This document shows positions 45,590 to 57,095 of a DNA stretch of 64,000 nucleotides, piece by piece. Made by a program: the position numbers and the translations under genes. Positions within the stretch are counted from its first letter, which is position 1. Every line of letters starts with the position of its first letter. A model generated the notes under the pieces. It made no database searches, was not told the DNA's origin, and was given only the letters and a program-made list of their open reading frames with translations. The DNA is taken from positions 26,001 to 90,000 of the forward strand of contig JAMWET010001319.1 of NCBI GenBank assembly GCA_024036415.1. Direction: 5' to 3'. The DNA is from Prochilodus magdalenae (lineage: Eukaryota; Chordata; Actinopteri; Characiformes; Prochilodontidae).

Positions 45590-45965
45590 CAGGAGGAAAC
45601 AAACAACAGACGGTTCGTCTTGGCGCTGAGCACAGTGGCTGCACATGTGGATTCGTTGGTCACCTCCACCTAGATACAGCAGGGCTTGTCACTGCATGGC
45701 CGACGCCGATGTGGTGTTAGGGGTTGTTGTTGTAACGGTCTGCGTGCATGTAGTCCTGCGTCTGCCAGTAGTGTTGGCGCTAACCGGATGACTCATGGAG
45801 GGCATCGCTGCTCGCTGAATGTGCAGAATTGTGGCTGTTGGGTTAGTCAGATACAGCGTTAAGGCCTGTCCCTATTTACATCATATATGGCTGAGTGTGA
45901 AACTCGAAATGCATGTCTCACAATATCAAGCCAACCGCGTGATTCCTTCTGGGGGCCACTGTTTG
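45590..45965 (-). mobile_element. Tc1-like relic, family A copy 5 (reversed)
   Basis: Complement of family A: CGTTGGTCACCTCCACCTAG, GATGTGGTGTTAGGGGTTGT, GTGCATGTAGTCCTGCGTCT, GGATGACTCATGGAGGGCAT and GTGATTCCTTCTGGGGGCCA at the outer edge. It covers only the 5' half of the element, with deletions. Confidence 0.68.
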
Positions 45966-46317
45966 AGCAGCTATTCTTTTGATGAAGAGTGTATAACGTT
46001 AAGACCTCGTTTCTTTGTAGTGGAGGCCGTCATATAGAGCTCTAGGGGGTTTAGAGGGTTAATGTCAGCGGTATATAATATGGCCATACATCTGATCACA
46101 TATGACTCACCACCTGTGAAAACTGACACGCTCACGTGGTGTTCACATATCAGTCTGGTGTTTACAGTTTACAAATGTAATCTGACAAGAGTCGGCATGC
46201 TCAGCAAACAGTATCGGTGCTCTGACTCAGAGTGCAGCTGCAGGAGAGGGCCCATTCACACACGTATATATATATACAGGGGTTGGACAATGAAACTGAA
46301 ACACCTGTCATTTTAGT

Positions 46318-46527
46318 GTGGGAGGTTTCATGGCTAAATTGGACCAGCCTGGTGGCCAATCTTCATTAATTGCAGAGTTCAAAAGAGGACAAACTGTTGG
46401 TGCACGTCTTGCTGGCGCATCTGTGACCAAGACAGCAAGTCTTTGTGATGTATCAAGAGCCACGGTATCCAGGGTAATGTCAGCATACCACCAAGAAGGA
46501 CAAACCACATCCAACAGGATTAACTGA
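46318..46527 (+). pseudogene. Tc1 transposase N-terminus, interrupted
   Basis: The frame reads MAKLDQPGGQSSLIAEFKRG then QTVGARLAGASVTKTASLCD to EGQTTSNRIN and a stop at the junction with the GATA block. It has the same helix-turn-helix as the 54-aa frames but a different N-terminus. The block after it separates it from [10 protein letters not shown] at 47171. It is a broken gene. Confidence 0.75.
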
Positions 46528-46530
46528 TTA

Positions 46531-46584
<54 letters not shown>

Positions 46585-47102
46585 GGATGGATGGATGGAT
46601 GGATGGATGGATGGACTATCCTATAGTTGTATGCATGATTATTTATGTACTATGTGCTTGACCTTCTTAGAGCCAGATGGATGGATGGATGGATGAATGG
46701 ATGAATGGATGAATCGGTGGATGGATGGATGGATGGATGGATGGATGGATGGATGGATGGATGGATGGATGAATCGATAAATAAATAAGTTGTATAGTTG
46801 TATGCATGATTATTTATGTACTATGTGCTTGACCTTCTTAGAGCCAGATGGATGGATGGATGAATGGATGGATGAATGGATGAATGGATGAATCGGTGGA
46901 TGGATGGATGGATGGATGGATGGATGGATGAATCGATAAATAAATAAACAAACAAATAAATAAATAAATAAATAGATGGATGGATGGATGGATGGATGGA
47001 TAAATAAATGGATGGATGGATGGATAAATGGATGAATGTATGGATAAATAAATGGATGGATGGATGGATGGATAGATAAATAGATAAATGGATGGATGGA
47101 TG

Positions 47103-47144
<42 letters not shown>

Positions 47145-47170
47145 AAGATAGAAAGATGGATAGATATATA
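46527..47170. repeat. GATA/GGAT block inserted in the Tc1-type element
   Basis: It contains (GATA)n, (GGAT)n, (AAAT)n and two copies of the 60-bp segment found at 43945 and 44161 (46616-46678 and 46795-46850). The order resembles 44005-44600. It lies exactly between two adjoining parts of a transposase reading frame, so it arrived after the transposon. Confidence 0.88.
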
Positions 47171-47333
47171 GGACGCAAGAGGAAGCTGTCTGAAAGGGAT
47201 GTTCGGGTGCTAACCCGGATTGTATCCAAAAAACATAAAACCACGGCTGCCCAAATGACGCTGTATTGGCCGCAGAAGGAGGCCCTACACCATACTAATA
47301 AATGATTGTGGTCTAAAACCAGGTGTTTCAGTT

Positions 47334-48440
47334 GAAGCAAGTGGTTAATACATGCATGTTGGGTTCCCATCATCACATAAGTAGGGTCTTTTAAGCAAGA
47401 CATGTTCTTTGGAGGCTGGATTACTGGGCTTTTAAAGAAGATGAAAACATCAAAATCTGCTATATACACTGTGCTGTTTACTGGAAACTGGAAGTTCCAT
47501 TTCCATTTCTGGCCAATAAACCTCCTCGTTAGGCTATCCTGAATGCCAGCGAAGAGAATACTTGTTGTGATTGGTCTGAAGTGGTGGACACCAACCCTTT
47601 TTCTGGAGACCCTTTTTCTTAGCTCCAACTATCAACAATGCTAACTTCTATTTGGCTACACGCATCCGATCCAGCTAATCAAGGACATCTGTAGTTCTTA
47701 TGTAGCTGTGGCAGATCCTCAGGACCAGGGCCGGTGATCACTGGTCTACAGTGATGGTATGCGTATAGCTTGGCTGAGCATCTCAAAGAATTCATTTAAC
47801 AAATAGAGTATGATGTGAAAGTCAGAGAGCAGCCTTCATGTATTTCATTTCACAGACCCTTAGCATTGAGTGGTCTTCTCACTGCGAGAGAGGGACAGAA
47901 ACACCTGTGAAAGTTTTCTGGTCCGAAGCAGGACTGGAGCTCGACTTTTCTTCTCTTTCTTGAAGATGAAAGCTTTAGTGATTGTTTGTCTCCAGTTCGG
48001 AGATTTGATATGTCACATTTGTGCTTTAATGGGTTAGGCTTGCTTTTCCATGAATAACTGGGCCTAGCTTATTTATCTCTGATAGGAGACAGGATAAAAT
48101 AAATAAACTTTAGACCGTGAGCAGTGAGCGGTGAGTTCTGACCCTTCACTGGCTGATATACTGTTACATTTTTTCCTGGAAGAAAATGTCAGTCCTCTTT
48201 GTGTTCTGAGCCATTGTCATGGTTACAGAATTACAGAACCTTTGTTTCAGTTAAATGTTTTCAGTTAAGGAAACAAAGACATCTGGAGAGGTACAATAAA
48301 ATTACCTTAAATCCTATTGTGTTGAAGCTGAACTGTTTCTGGCAGTACGGTATGTATTGCAGGTAATGGCCTGGCATGTTACTCCCTGGCGCCGTAGGTA
48401 AAGATCCATTCTGTGGTCATGAGTCAGAAGCTCTACGGCC
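47334..48440. other. unique non-coding stretch
   Basis: No gene recognised. The long minus-strand frame across 46810-47628 is mostly translated microsatellite. Confidence 0.5.
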
Positions 48441-48448
48441 GCTTTACA

Positions 48449-48938
<490 letters not shown>

Positions 48939-49020
48939 CACCAAGTCTTATGTATCTTTAAAAAGTACAGCATGTGGTTAATCTGTTTCTTTGCACACTT
49001 CGTTATTTTCCTTTACCCTG

Positions 49021-49375
49021 TTCTTCTATGGTCAGGACCACCACGGGACCACCACAGAGCAGGTATTATTTAGGTGGTGGATCATTTTTTTAATACTGCA
49101 GTGACACTGACATGGTGGTGCTGGTGTGAGTGGATCAGACACAGGAGTGCTTCTGGAGTTAAACACTGTGTCCACTCACTGTCCACTCTATTAGACACTT
49201 CTACCTTGCTGGAGCACCTTGCAGATGGACAGTCAGAGTCAGAGATGACAGCTCATCTGTTGCTACACAGATTATGTTCTCTAGTCCTTCATCAGTGGTC
49301 ACAGGATGCTGGTATCTATGTAATTTTAGTTGGTGGACTTTTCCCAGTCCAGCTGTGACACTGATGTGTTCTCAG
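49021..49375 (-). repeat. abundant dispersed fish repeat
   Basis: Complement of a repeat I recognise by wording: GACCACCACGGGACCACCAC, GCAGTGACACTGACATGGTG, GTGAGTGGATCAGACACA, TAGTTGGTGGACTTTTCCCA and GTCCAGCTGTGACACTGATG. Non-coding. Probably a non-autonomous DNA element. The class is from memory and not proven. Confidence 0.55.
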
Positions 49376-49465
49376 GCTTGAGGATTGTAGAAATAGAAAG
49401 TGCTCCTATATGGTAAAATAATTTTACTTATATCTTTTTTTTTTACCTAATTTGAACACTATATA

Positions 49466-49513
<48 letters not shown>

Positions 49514-49545
49514 GTACTTAATTGATTCCAGAGGGCAATTCGAGT
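49466..49545 (-). mobile_element. LINE 3'-terminal fragment with (GATA)n tail
   Basis: (GATA)n at 49466-49512 is followed by AGTACTTAATTGATTCCAGA and GGGCAATTC, a diverged match to GATCACTTTATTAATCCCAG AGGGAAATTC at 44607. Hence a second, severely truncated insertion of the same kind of LINE. Confidence 0.65.
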
Positions 49546-50320
49546 GCATATAATAATAATGTGCTTAATAACTAATAGTAATCCTAGTAATGTGTCTAAT
49601 AAGAAAGTGGTGTAGAACCAAAACTATGCCAGTGTAATGAAATTAGACTGTAATATCTTATTAAATGAGATCAGGGAAGACTGGGTGTTATTTTAGGTGA
49701 TTGAGTTGGATTTAAATACGCATTTACGGCGGTCATTTTTAAATTTAGCCAAATGAAGCAGATTGGAAGTCATTCAGAAATTCCATATTTAGTCTAAAGA
49801 CATAAAATATAGGACAGTATTCCAAACACTGATGTCACCTGGGGTGACCTAAGTAAAAACATTCCCCTTCACGGCTATCCCTGCTTAGCGTTTAGCGAGG
49901 AGCTCATATTTTCCAGATGACCAGCGGAATATGCATGAGACCACAGACTTGTGTGAATATGTAATCCGCCACTGTTGGGTTTTCTCCATTCTTACTCACG
50001 GTAGGAAAGTCACTACTACAAGCTCCGCTGACAGATAACGGTGACCTTGGCTGCTATTTTGAGGCCGCTGACTGACCCGCTGTTTATGACTCATACCTGC
50101 CTTTCTTTTTGAGAAAGGGGACTGGCATGTGTGGCCCAAGAATGTTAATTAGTTACTACTACACGTGAAACGTTTACTCAGATGGCTGAAGTAATTACAG
50201 GAAATTCCTATCACATGGCGCTGCTCCTACAGGGGTAACTGTCATGGTGAGCCCTAGATATGAATGGATGACATCACATTGCTGTACACCATTGCCATTT
50301 ATCCTGATTCAGCATTAGCA
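49546..50320. other. unique non-coding stretch
   Basis: No gene recognised. Confidence 0.45.
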
Positions 50321-50324
50321 CTGT

Positions 50325-50420
50325 GCCCTTCTATGGACTGGCAGCCTGTCCAGGGTGCTTCCTGCATCGGTTCCGGCAAACCCCATTACTTTAATGGCTT
50401 AAAAGATGAATGAATGATTA
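50325..50420 (+). mobile_element. SINE 3' half
   Basis: CTATGGACTGGCAGCCTGTC CAGGGTGCTTCCTGC ... AAAAGATGAATGAATGA resembles the 3' half of the tRNA-derived SINE whose head is seen at 55778-55966. Confidence 0.5.
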
Positions 50421-51196
50421 AACATTGGCATAATTTGAAAATATGTTGTGACCTTGTGTAAAATGTAAATAAATCCAAATAAAAACACAACTGAATAATT
50501 TGCAAATCATATAGACCCGTATTTTTAATTGGTTCATGTCTATTATCTCCATAATTCTTAATAAAACATAGAACACATATAAGATGCTGAAAGTGAGACA
50601 TTTACCATTTCATTAAAAATTGTAATCTTGTTTAGAACTTGATGCAGCAACGCATCTTTACTAAGTTGGGACAAGGAAAACAAAAGGCTAGAAAACTAAG
50701 TGGCACTGATAAGAAACAGCTGGAGGAGCAATTTGCAACTAAGTCACATGACTGGGCTTAAAAAGAGCATTTAAGAGAGGCGGAGTCTCTCCGAGTTCTA
50801 AACCCTCATCTTTGAATATTAGGGATTGCATTAGTGCCTATGGCGTGGTCAGCTCACACATCTGGAAAGGCACTATCAATCAGACAATGTCTCTTTCAGG
50901 GAAGCGCATCATGAAATGAAAAGTCAGACAAAGAAGATGCAGGACTACTGAGCGGCTAGAATCCTACATCAGACAAGAACGGGACAACACTCCTGTCCCA
51001 AGAATGGGATCTATATGTCAGAGCTCCAGACATATACAGACTGTTGTTCAAATAAGAGGTAATGCCACACAATAGGAGGCATGGAAAAAAAGGCCTCATG
51101 TTCAACATCTGATATGTGTTCTGTGTTCTATTGTAAATAAAATATGGTTCTATGAGATTATAAATTCTACTAATCATTGCATTGTGCTTTTATTAA

Positions 51197-52501
51197 CCCA
51201 TAAGAGCCCAGGAAAATAATGAAGGGTCAGTTATAAGATCACAATAGATCAGTCTTATTGTGACAAAGAGGTCACATGGCGTCTTCTGTAAGTATTATAG
51301 AGTCATAATACTGGTAGCATATGTCACAACAACAACAAGTTCATAACTGGTATTCCACCATGGTGTTCTAGAAATGGCTTCACAATGGGTATATGTAATA
51401 TAGAATATGGGTATATGTAATATAGAATACGGGTATATGTGATATAGAATATGGGTATGTGTTATATAGAATACGGGTATATGTGATATAGAATATGGGT
51501 ATATGTGATATAAAATATGGGTATGTGTAATATAGAATATGGGTATATGTGATATAGAATATGGGTATATGTAATATAGAATATGGGTATATGTGATATA
51601 GAATACGGATATATGTGATATAGAATATGGGTATGTGTAATATAGAATATGGGTATGTGTAATATAGAATATGTGTATATGTGATATAGAATATGGGTAT
51701 ATGTGATATAGAATATGGGTATGTGTAATATAGAATATGGGTATATGTGATATAGAATATGGGTATATGTAATATAGAATATGGGTATATGTAATATAGA
51801 ATATGGGTATATGTGATATAGAATACGGATATATGTGATATAGAATATGGGTATGTGTAATATAGAATATGGGTATGTGTAATATAGAATATGTGTATAT
51901 GTGATATAGAATATGTGTATATGTGATATAGAATATGGGTATGTGTAATATAGAATATGGGTATGTGTAATATAGAATATGGGTATATGTGATATAGAAT
52001 ATGGGTATATGTAATATAGAATATGGGTATATGTAATATAGAATATGGGTATATGTGATATAGAATACGGATATATGTGATATAGAATATGGGTATGTGT
52101 AATATAGAATATGGGTATGTGTAATATAGAATATGTGTATATGTGATATAGAATATGGGTATATGTAATATAGAATATGGGTATATGTAATATAGAATAT
52201 GGGTATATGTCATGTAGAATATGGGTATATGTCATGTAGAATATGGGTATATGTAATATGGAATATGGGTATATGTAATATAGAATATGGGTATATGTGA
52301 TATAGAATATGGTATATGAACATTAGAGCTCTTAAATGGGTCGGAACCTTATAGGTATAAAACCCAGACTGTAAAATGAGCTGGTTTTGTCTCTAACTGC
52401 ACTAACCAATCACATCACCATTTTCTAAATGAGGTCATATGTTCACCAACTGTCATGTGACTTCTGGATGTTCGGTATAGGTCCCTGTGGGCTCTTATGG
52501 G
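51197..52501. mobile_element. piggyBac-like non-autonomous element, 1,305 bp
   Basis: Perfect 14-bp inverted termini CCCATAAGAGCCCA (51197-51210 and reversed 52488-52501) are flanked by TTAA at 51193-51196 and 52502-52505. TTAA target duplication with CCC-starting ends is the hallmark of the piggyBac superfamily. No transposase is encoded. Most of the interior (51387-52310) is a 22-bp tandem array; the rest is unique. The surrounding Tc1/mariner-type sequence continues directly on both sides of the TTAA repeats, which confirms the borders. Confidence 0.92.
51387..52310. repeat. 22-bp minisatellite, 42 units
   Basis: The unit is GGGTATATGTGATATAGAAT AT, with variants GTAATATAG, GGGTATGTG, GTGTATATG and ACGGATATATG. 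The first and last unit starts are 902 bp apart (41 x 22), so there is no net indel. The variant GAATACGGAT recurs at 51601, 51821 and 52063, giving a higher-order period of 10-11 units. Minus-strand frames of 277 and 257 codons (YPYSILHIPIFYITYTHILY) are artefacts of three units making 66 bp. Confidence 0.96.
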
Positions 52502-52560
52502 TTAATTATTTACACAGTGACCCAACTTTTTTGGTATTTGTATTTTATATGTATATTTGA

Positions 52561-54654
52561 TACTGTAAGAAACATTTAGAAACTTTAGAAGCTCATTATT
52601 ATAATTTCTGTCAAACATTGAAATTTTGAAAAAACTCTTAAGGATGATCTCATCACCAAACAGGACACTGCATGCTCTACAGCCCTGGAACTAAAAAGTG
52701 CAGAAGTCCAAGAATAAGAGCAGCCATCTCTGCTGTTTCCACTCAAAGGACAAAACAGTGGTATACTGTGAGATGAAGCCAAATCCTGGTTTAATTACAC
52801 TCTATTTATGATGTTCCCATCTAAATTGGCCTCAGACTTTTCCCTATTTGTTTGGAACTTATTGGGATTTTTAAGGACAGAATTATAGCGGTTTTCCTTT
52901 TTTTGTCAGCTGTTTCAAATCTACTGTAGTGCTTGTTACCCTGCTGTGTAATGGCAAATCCTTCATAGTCTATATATAACTTCTCTTACTTGGCAATGAA
53001 GCAAGTGCGGAGAGGCTGCCCACAAACAAAGCAGCATGTGGCTTAATGGATAAGACCATGTGGGACGGGGCCACATGCTGCCAGATGTGATACGCACTCC
53101 ACATGATTTGCCGTCTTTCTTTTCCCCTCCTTCACCTGGATACTATCTGAGATGTCAGCTCTGGCTTTCTTGCCCGCTTTCAGCGCCAGGAAATATTAGG
53201 TGGAAAAGCAGCATTGGCAGCCAAAATCCCAAGCACAATATTTGCCAAACACCTGAAACGTTTTGAATGACCTCCCCGCGCCCCCCCAAACCCCCGCCTG
53301 TTTATTATTAGCCTCGGACGTATTTTCAGCATATTACCTCGAACAATGAGGCAGAGGCCTTGCAAAATAGTACATTGATTTGCAAGATGTTCTGAGGGGT
53401 GCCAAAAATAACACTTGGGAAGGAATACAGAGAGAGAGAGCGAGGGGGCTAGCGCTGTGGAACTATTTCAGCATCTGCCCCCATGCTGGCACTAAGGTAA
53501 AGGAACAGTAATGACTAATACAGGTAAAGAGGGCTATTGACATACTTTGCTATTCTGTTTATTACTCACAGTGCTGATTGCAACACAGGCTGGTGCCAGG
53601 CCCGGTGCTAGTCATGGGCAGATACCTGAAATTTGATATGGAATCAGTATCCAAAGCTTCCGCTTGGCATACTGGTGCCAGAGTGTCTGGGAATTTTGCT
53701 CGGAAACTGGCTGTTGACAATAATGTTGCATGGACCGTTGACAGTAATGAAACACAATGTGGGCTATACAAGAATTGCACCATCAAATCAGATGATATCT
53801 TATTGTTTTATGGATATATGTTTCGGAATTAATTTAACCAAGTCATCAACCAGCCATCAATCAGACGAACACTACTACCTGTGTTATATTCTAGGCTATC
53901 CCATATTTTCCGATGGCCTCCGTTTTAGCCCAAAATGCTTTATTAACAGTTTAAAAGATGGATAATTATGATTTTTGTGTTCATCCAAGTTACATAAACC
54001 TAAAATCTTCAATACAAATCAATCAAACGGAGGTTGCTGCTAATCTTAACTCCTGTGGCTCCTATGGAAAATCAGAAAAACTCTAAAAATCTCTAAAATA
54101 TTTGGCTAACAGCTGACAAATATGTTTCCCGCTGTCAAAACAAGGCTGCTCAGACTTGTTTGTTGTCAGAAAATGGCTATTAATAGTGTACTGGCTCTAT
54201 CTCTTAAATTTCCAGTGTATCTTCAATGACTTTTATGGTAAGTGGAATAACTCTGAATCAGCGTGCTCTTAAGTTGTGTAGAAACCACTTAGACAGAAGG
54301 TCTAACTCTCAACATCATTAGGAAGTGTTAGTGGAATCAACCAATCACATTTTGATTTATAATTAGACCAATATAACTACATCCAGCCCTCTAGGAAGTT
54401 CTAAATAATGCCACTGACTGCAAATACTACAGCAACAGCCTAACCAGGATTCAGTTAGTGAATCCCCATGGCCTCCCCATGTCAGGACAAACAAACAGGG
54501 ATACAAGCTTAATTATATTCAAACCTCTGTTAACTAATAAAACATGCTTCTGATCTCCTCCACTGCCCATCACACCATACACACCGCCAAGGATGATGCT
54601 TGGGTACGCGGGAGATCAATGTTCAGCCTTGAGAACCAAGCCACTGGCACCTGC
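52561..54654. other. unique non-coding stretch
   Basis: No gene or transposon recognised. GC-richer at 53040-53470. Several short frames have no recognisable domain. Confidence 0.45.
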
Positions 54655-55022
54655 TGTCACATCTACACCTGCTGTTTCCCCTCCTTGCCCACAGAGGTCA
54701 CTCTCTCCCGAATTCTAGCCCTTGTTTTTCACACCTGATTGTAATCAGCGGCCATTTTGTATGTATATACTCCGTGTTACCCATTGTCGCTTGTGAGGTC
54801 TTGCATTGGCGTGCCTTACGGGTCTTTGTATGGACTGATTCTCTGGTTTTGATTCTTTGCTTTGGTTTACGGGTTTTGAGTTTTGGATTGTGTCTCGGCG
54901 ACATTCTTGGTTTGCTGTTTTTCAAAGATTTTCTGGTTTTGACCTGGTTTGTTTTGGCTTGAGTTGTGGGCTAATAAATCTGCACTTGACTCCTCACTTC
55001 TGTTGTGGATCCGTGGTTGACA
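54655..55022 (+). mobile_element. solo-LTR-like unit, different family
   Basis: 368 bp from TGTCACATCTACACC to GTGGTTGACA (TG...CA). A TATGTATATACTCC TATA-like box lies near 54760 and CTAATAAATCTGCAC about 50 bp before the end, in LTR order. The flanks CCTGC (54650-54654) and CTTGC (55023-55027) agree in four of five bases, compatible with an aged 5-bp target duplication. No internal retroelement genes. The short frames inside are shadows. Confidence 0.65.
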
Positions 55023-55770
55023 CTTGCTCAAAGCATCACCAGAAAGTCATGGTACCCCAGTGTCACCATGTCTCTATACTGCTCCACTGGCACTGTCCTT
55101 CAAAAGTTCTTCAAAAAGCTTCTTCTGAAGCAAAGATTTCTGAGGTGGCACACAAACATGAAACACTATCCAAAAGAAGAAGTTAGGGAGTTTCTGAAAG
55201 TGCATTTGATAAGACTACACTATACAGTATGCTAGTAAAATTAAGGTAATTAAGAACTTTATTAGAAATATAATATGCTGAAAGGGGGTGGGGGTTGGGT
55301 TCGGGGTGATTTCCTGGTGGGACAAATCAAATATCCCCACAGGTAAGGTTTGGCCTACGGGCACCTCAGTAAGCCACCCTCGGACTGCTTCCCACAGCTC
55401 TCCACAGACCTTTCATTGATACTGGCTGGAATCTTCTCCTCCGTTCACTTCGTGATATAGTTCCACAGCTTCTCAGTGAGGTTTAGGTCTGTGGCCATGA
55501 ATTCACCTAAACCTCCTCCTCTTCAAACCACTTCCTCGCTAAATGTGTGTTGGAGGGCCTTGTGCATTGTCTTGTTGAAGTCGTTTTGGTGGTTTTCCTG
55601 CCGTAAGTGAACAGAAGGGCTACGTTCCTGCAGAAGCAGCTGCTGTTTTTGTTTATCGTCTGACATGTTGTCAAAAACACAGTGAACTTTTCCATTTGGA
55701 ATTGGCTCAACTGCTCCGGCTCCTATTCACAAGCACTGACACCCATAGCTAACTGTGATTATCATTTATC
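55023..55770 (-). mobile_element. possible Tc1/mariner relic (reversed)
   Basis: Text such as CACAGCTTCTCAGTGAGGTT, GCATTGTCTTGTTGAAGT, GCAGAAGCAGCTGCTG and CATTTGGAATTGGCTCAACT (about 55450-55720) resembles the complement of transposase regions, as at 3570-4430. The match is weak and no frame survives. Confidence 0.4.
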
Positions 55771-55777
55771 TGTCGTG

Positions 55778-55966
55778 GGTGGCATGGTAGCCAACGGGTA
55801 GTGTCTCACAGTAGGAAGGGCCTGGGCTCACTTCCTGGCCTTGTGATGCACTGCTGGCCTGTCCCGGGTGTTTCTTGGCTTACACCAGATGAGTGCTGGT
55901 ATAGGCTCCATCACCCTTCATGACCCAGAACAATAAATAATTCAAAAGATGGATTGATGGGTTAAA
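55778..55966 (+). mobile_element. tRNA-derived SINE (second family), internally deleted
   Basis: Head GGTGGCATGGTAGCCAACGG GTAGTGTCTCACAG with an A-box-like start and a degraded B box (GGGCTCACTTCCTGG). It then runs into GCCTGTCCCGGGTGTTTCTT, GGTATAGGCTCCATCACC and a GATGGATTGATGGG tail. It resembles a widespread fish SINE with a GGAT-like tail. The central part is missing. Confidence 0.65.
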
Positions 55967-56039
55967 TTTGTATTCAAGTATTCCAGTTCAATGCTGTTGC
56001 AACAACTTTAGTCTCTACCTGCATTGGATGAGGCTCTAC

Positions 56040-56552
56040 TGATCAGGCACAAAGAACTTGGCATAACCCACGCCATGCTGAAAGAGGTTTTATTAACATA
56101 TCTGATAAGAGTAATGCCAGGTCATAGGTACAGAAACAAGCAGAGGTAGAGAACCAGGAAATCCAACAAGCCAGCAGACGGAATCAAATGGATAATACAA
56201 GAGAGTAGTCAGGAGAACGGGAGGAGGGTGGAAAACCAGCAAGGCAAGGCATAATGCAACCAGGATAAAGGGAGAATCTAAAGGCAGAGTCGAAGGAAAG
56301 TCAAACCCGGAATCAGCAAAATGAAAGGCAAGAGAGAAATGCTCAGAAACGCTTTATCAAAACTTTGCAATGTGTATGTGGGGTTTATAAGCAGGCTGCG
56401 TGATGAGCGGCTGGTAGAACGAATCAGTACCCAGGCAAATTAGAGCGTGAGTTGGCTAACTAAGGACATGTTAGTGTGAAGTCATCGGATAGAGAACTCT
56501 GGGAAATGGAGTCCAGGAGATCAGTGATGTTGGGAGACCTGGAGGTGTGACA
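56040..56552 (-). mobile_element. solo-LTR-like unit (reversed)
   Basis: The minus strand starts TGTCACACCTCCAGG at 56552. It contains GACTCCATTTCCCAGAG, a GCTTATAAACCCC TATA-like box and TTAATAAAACC near the end. The layout (CACTTCCCAGAG-like word, TATA, AATAAA) parallels the LTRs at 8929 and 15058, but the sequence is diverged. The far end, about 56040-56070, and a target duplication could not be fixed. Confidence 0.55.
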
Positions 56553-56820
56553 TTACGTAAATGGTCATTCTAGTGCTTTCCTTGTAATAGGAAAGAGAAG
56601 AAGAAATGTCTGTAGTTGATAATGTTAAAATAAAATAATATAAAATAATGTGAGTTAAAAGTTTCTTTAAATGAAGAAACAAAGATAGGTGTCAATCTCA
56701 AAGTAAGCTAACCTAACCACCCACTGGCAAAGTGTCCTTTTGTGGCTCTTGATGCAGGCTCTGGGTTTTATAGTGTGTTTCTTACTCACATCTTGTGTTT
56801 TGGCTTTCAGGCTTGACAGT
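56553..56820. other. unique non-coding stretch
   Basis: No recognisable feature. Confidence 0.4.
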
Positions 56821-56824
56821 CATG

Positions 56825-57095
56825 GGCTGACAAAGATAGCTGGCTAGCTAGCTAGCTAACTAGTTAGCTAAAGTGCAGATAGCTGCTAAGGTGAAGATAG
56901 CTAGCTAACTAAGACTAGTTCTTAGTTAGACCTTTTCTTAGAGCTTTACAAGACTAGTTAGCTAAACTGAAAATAACTACTAGGGTAAAGATAGCTGGCT
57001 AGCTAGTTAGCTAAAGTAAAGATAGCTACTATGGTGGAGAAAGCTAGCAAACTAAGATAGCTGCTAATGTAACAATAGCTAGCTGAACAACCCGA
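56825..57095. repeat. degenerate GCTAGCTA tandem region
   Basis: Irregular repeats of AGATAGCTGGCTAGCTAG, TTAGCTAAAGT and AGATAGCTGCTAA, with unit lengths varying over a few tens of bases. Non-coding. Confidence 0.75.

Larger units (their letters stand above)
46277..47333 (+). mobile_element. non-autonomous Tc1-type element, copy 3, split
   Basis: It begins CAGGGGTTGGACAATGAAA after TATATA. The helix-turn-helix frame (EFKRGQTVGARLAG ... VMSAYHQEGQTTSNRIN) is kept at 46318-46527. The transposase text resumes at 47171 with [20 protein letters not shown] and KHKTTAAQ, so this copy once held more of the protein than copies 1 and 2. It then jumps to the element's other end (CCTACACCATACTAATAAATGA ... 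CCAGGTGTTTCAGTT) and lacks the last 20 bp or so of the terminal repeat. A 644-bp microsatellite block (46527-47170) splits it. Confidence 0.85.
50440..52560 (+). mobile_element. Tc1/mariner-type element, interrupted at its 3' end
   Basis: The left terminal region GTGACCTTGTGTAAAATGTA is complemented by TTTACACAGTGACCCAAC near 52510-52530. Transposase text survives as nucleotides: AATTTGCAACTAAGTCACAT, AAGATGCAGGACTACTGAGC, GGCTAGAATCCTACATCAGA, CAAGAACGGGACAACACTCC, then CATATACAGACTGTTGTTCA. The 3' part GTGTTCTATTGTAAATAAAA is cut at 51192 by the TTAA element and resumes at 52502. Internal deletions leave no open transposase frame. Confidence 0.8.

Noticed and set aside
46810..47628. Minus-strand frame of 272 codons
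   Set aside because: Mostly translated GGAT microsatellite joined to relic Tc1 and unique DNA; no domain.
51380..52235. Minus-strand frames of 277 and 257 codons
   Set aside because: They translate the 22-bp tandem array, in which three units make a 22-residue repeat; both are open in overlapping frames.
55335..55345. Splice donor CAGGTAAGG
   Set aside because: A short consensus match with no open frame or acceptor to support an exon.
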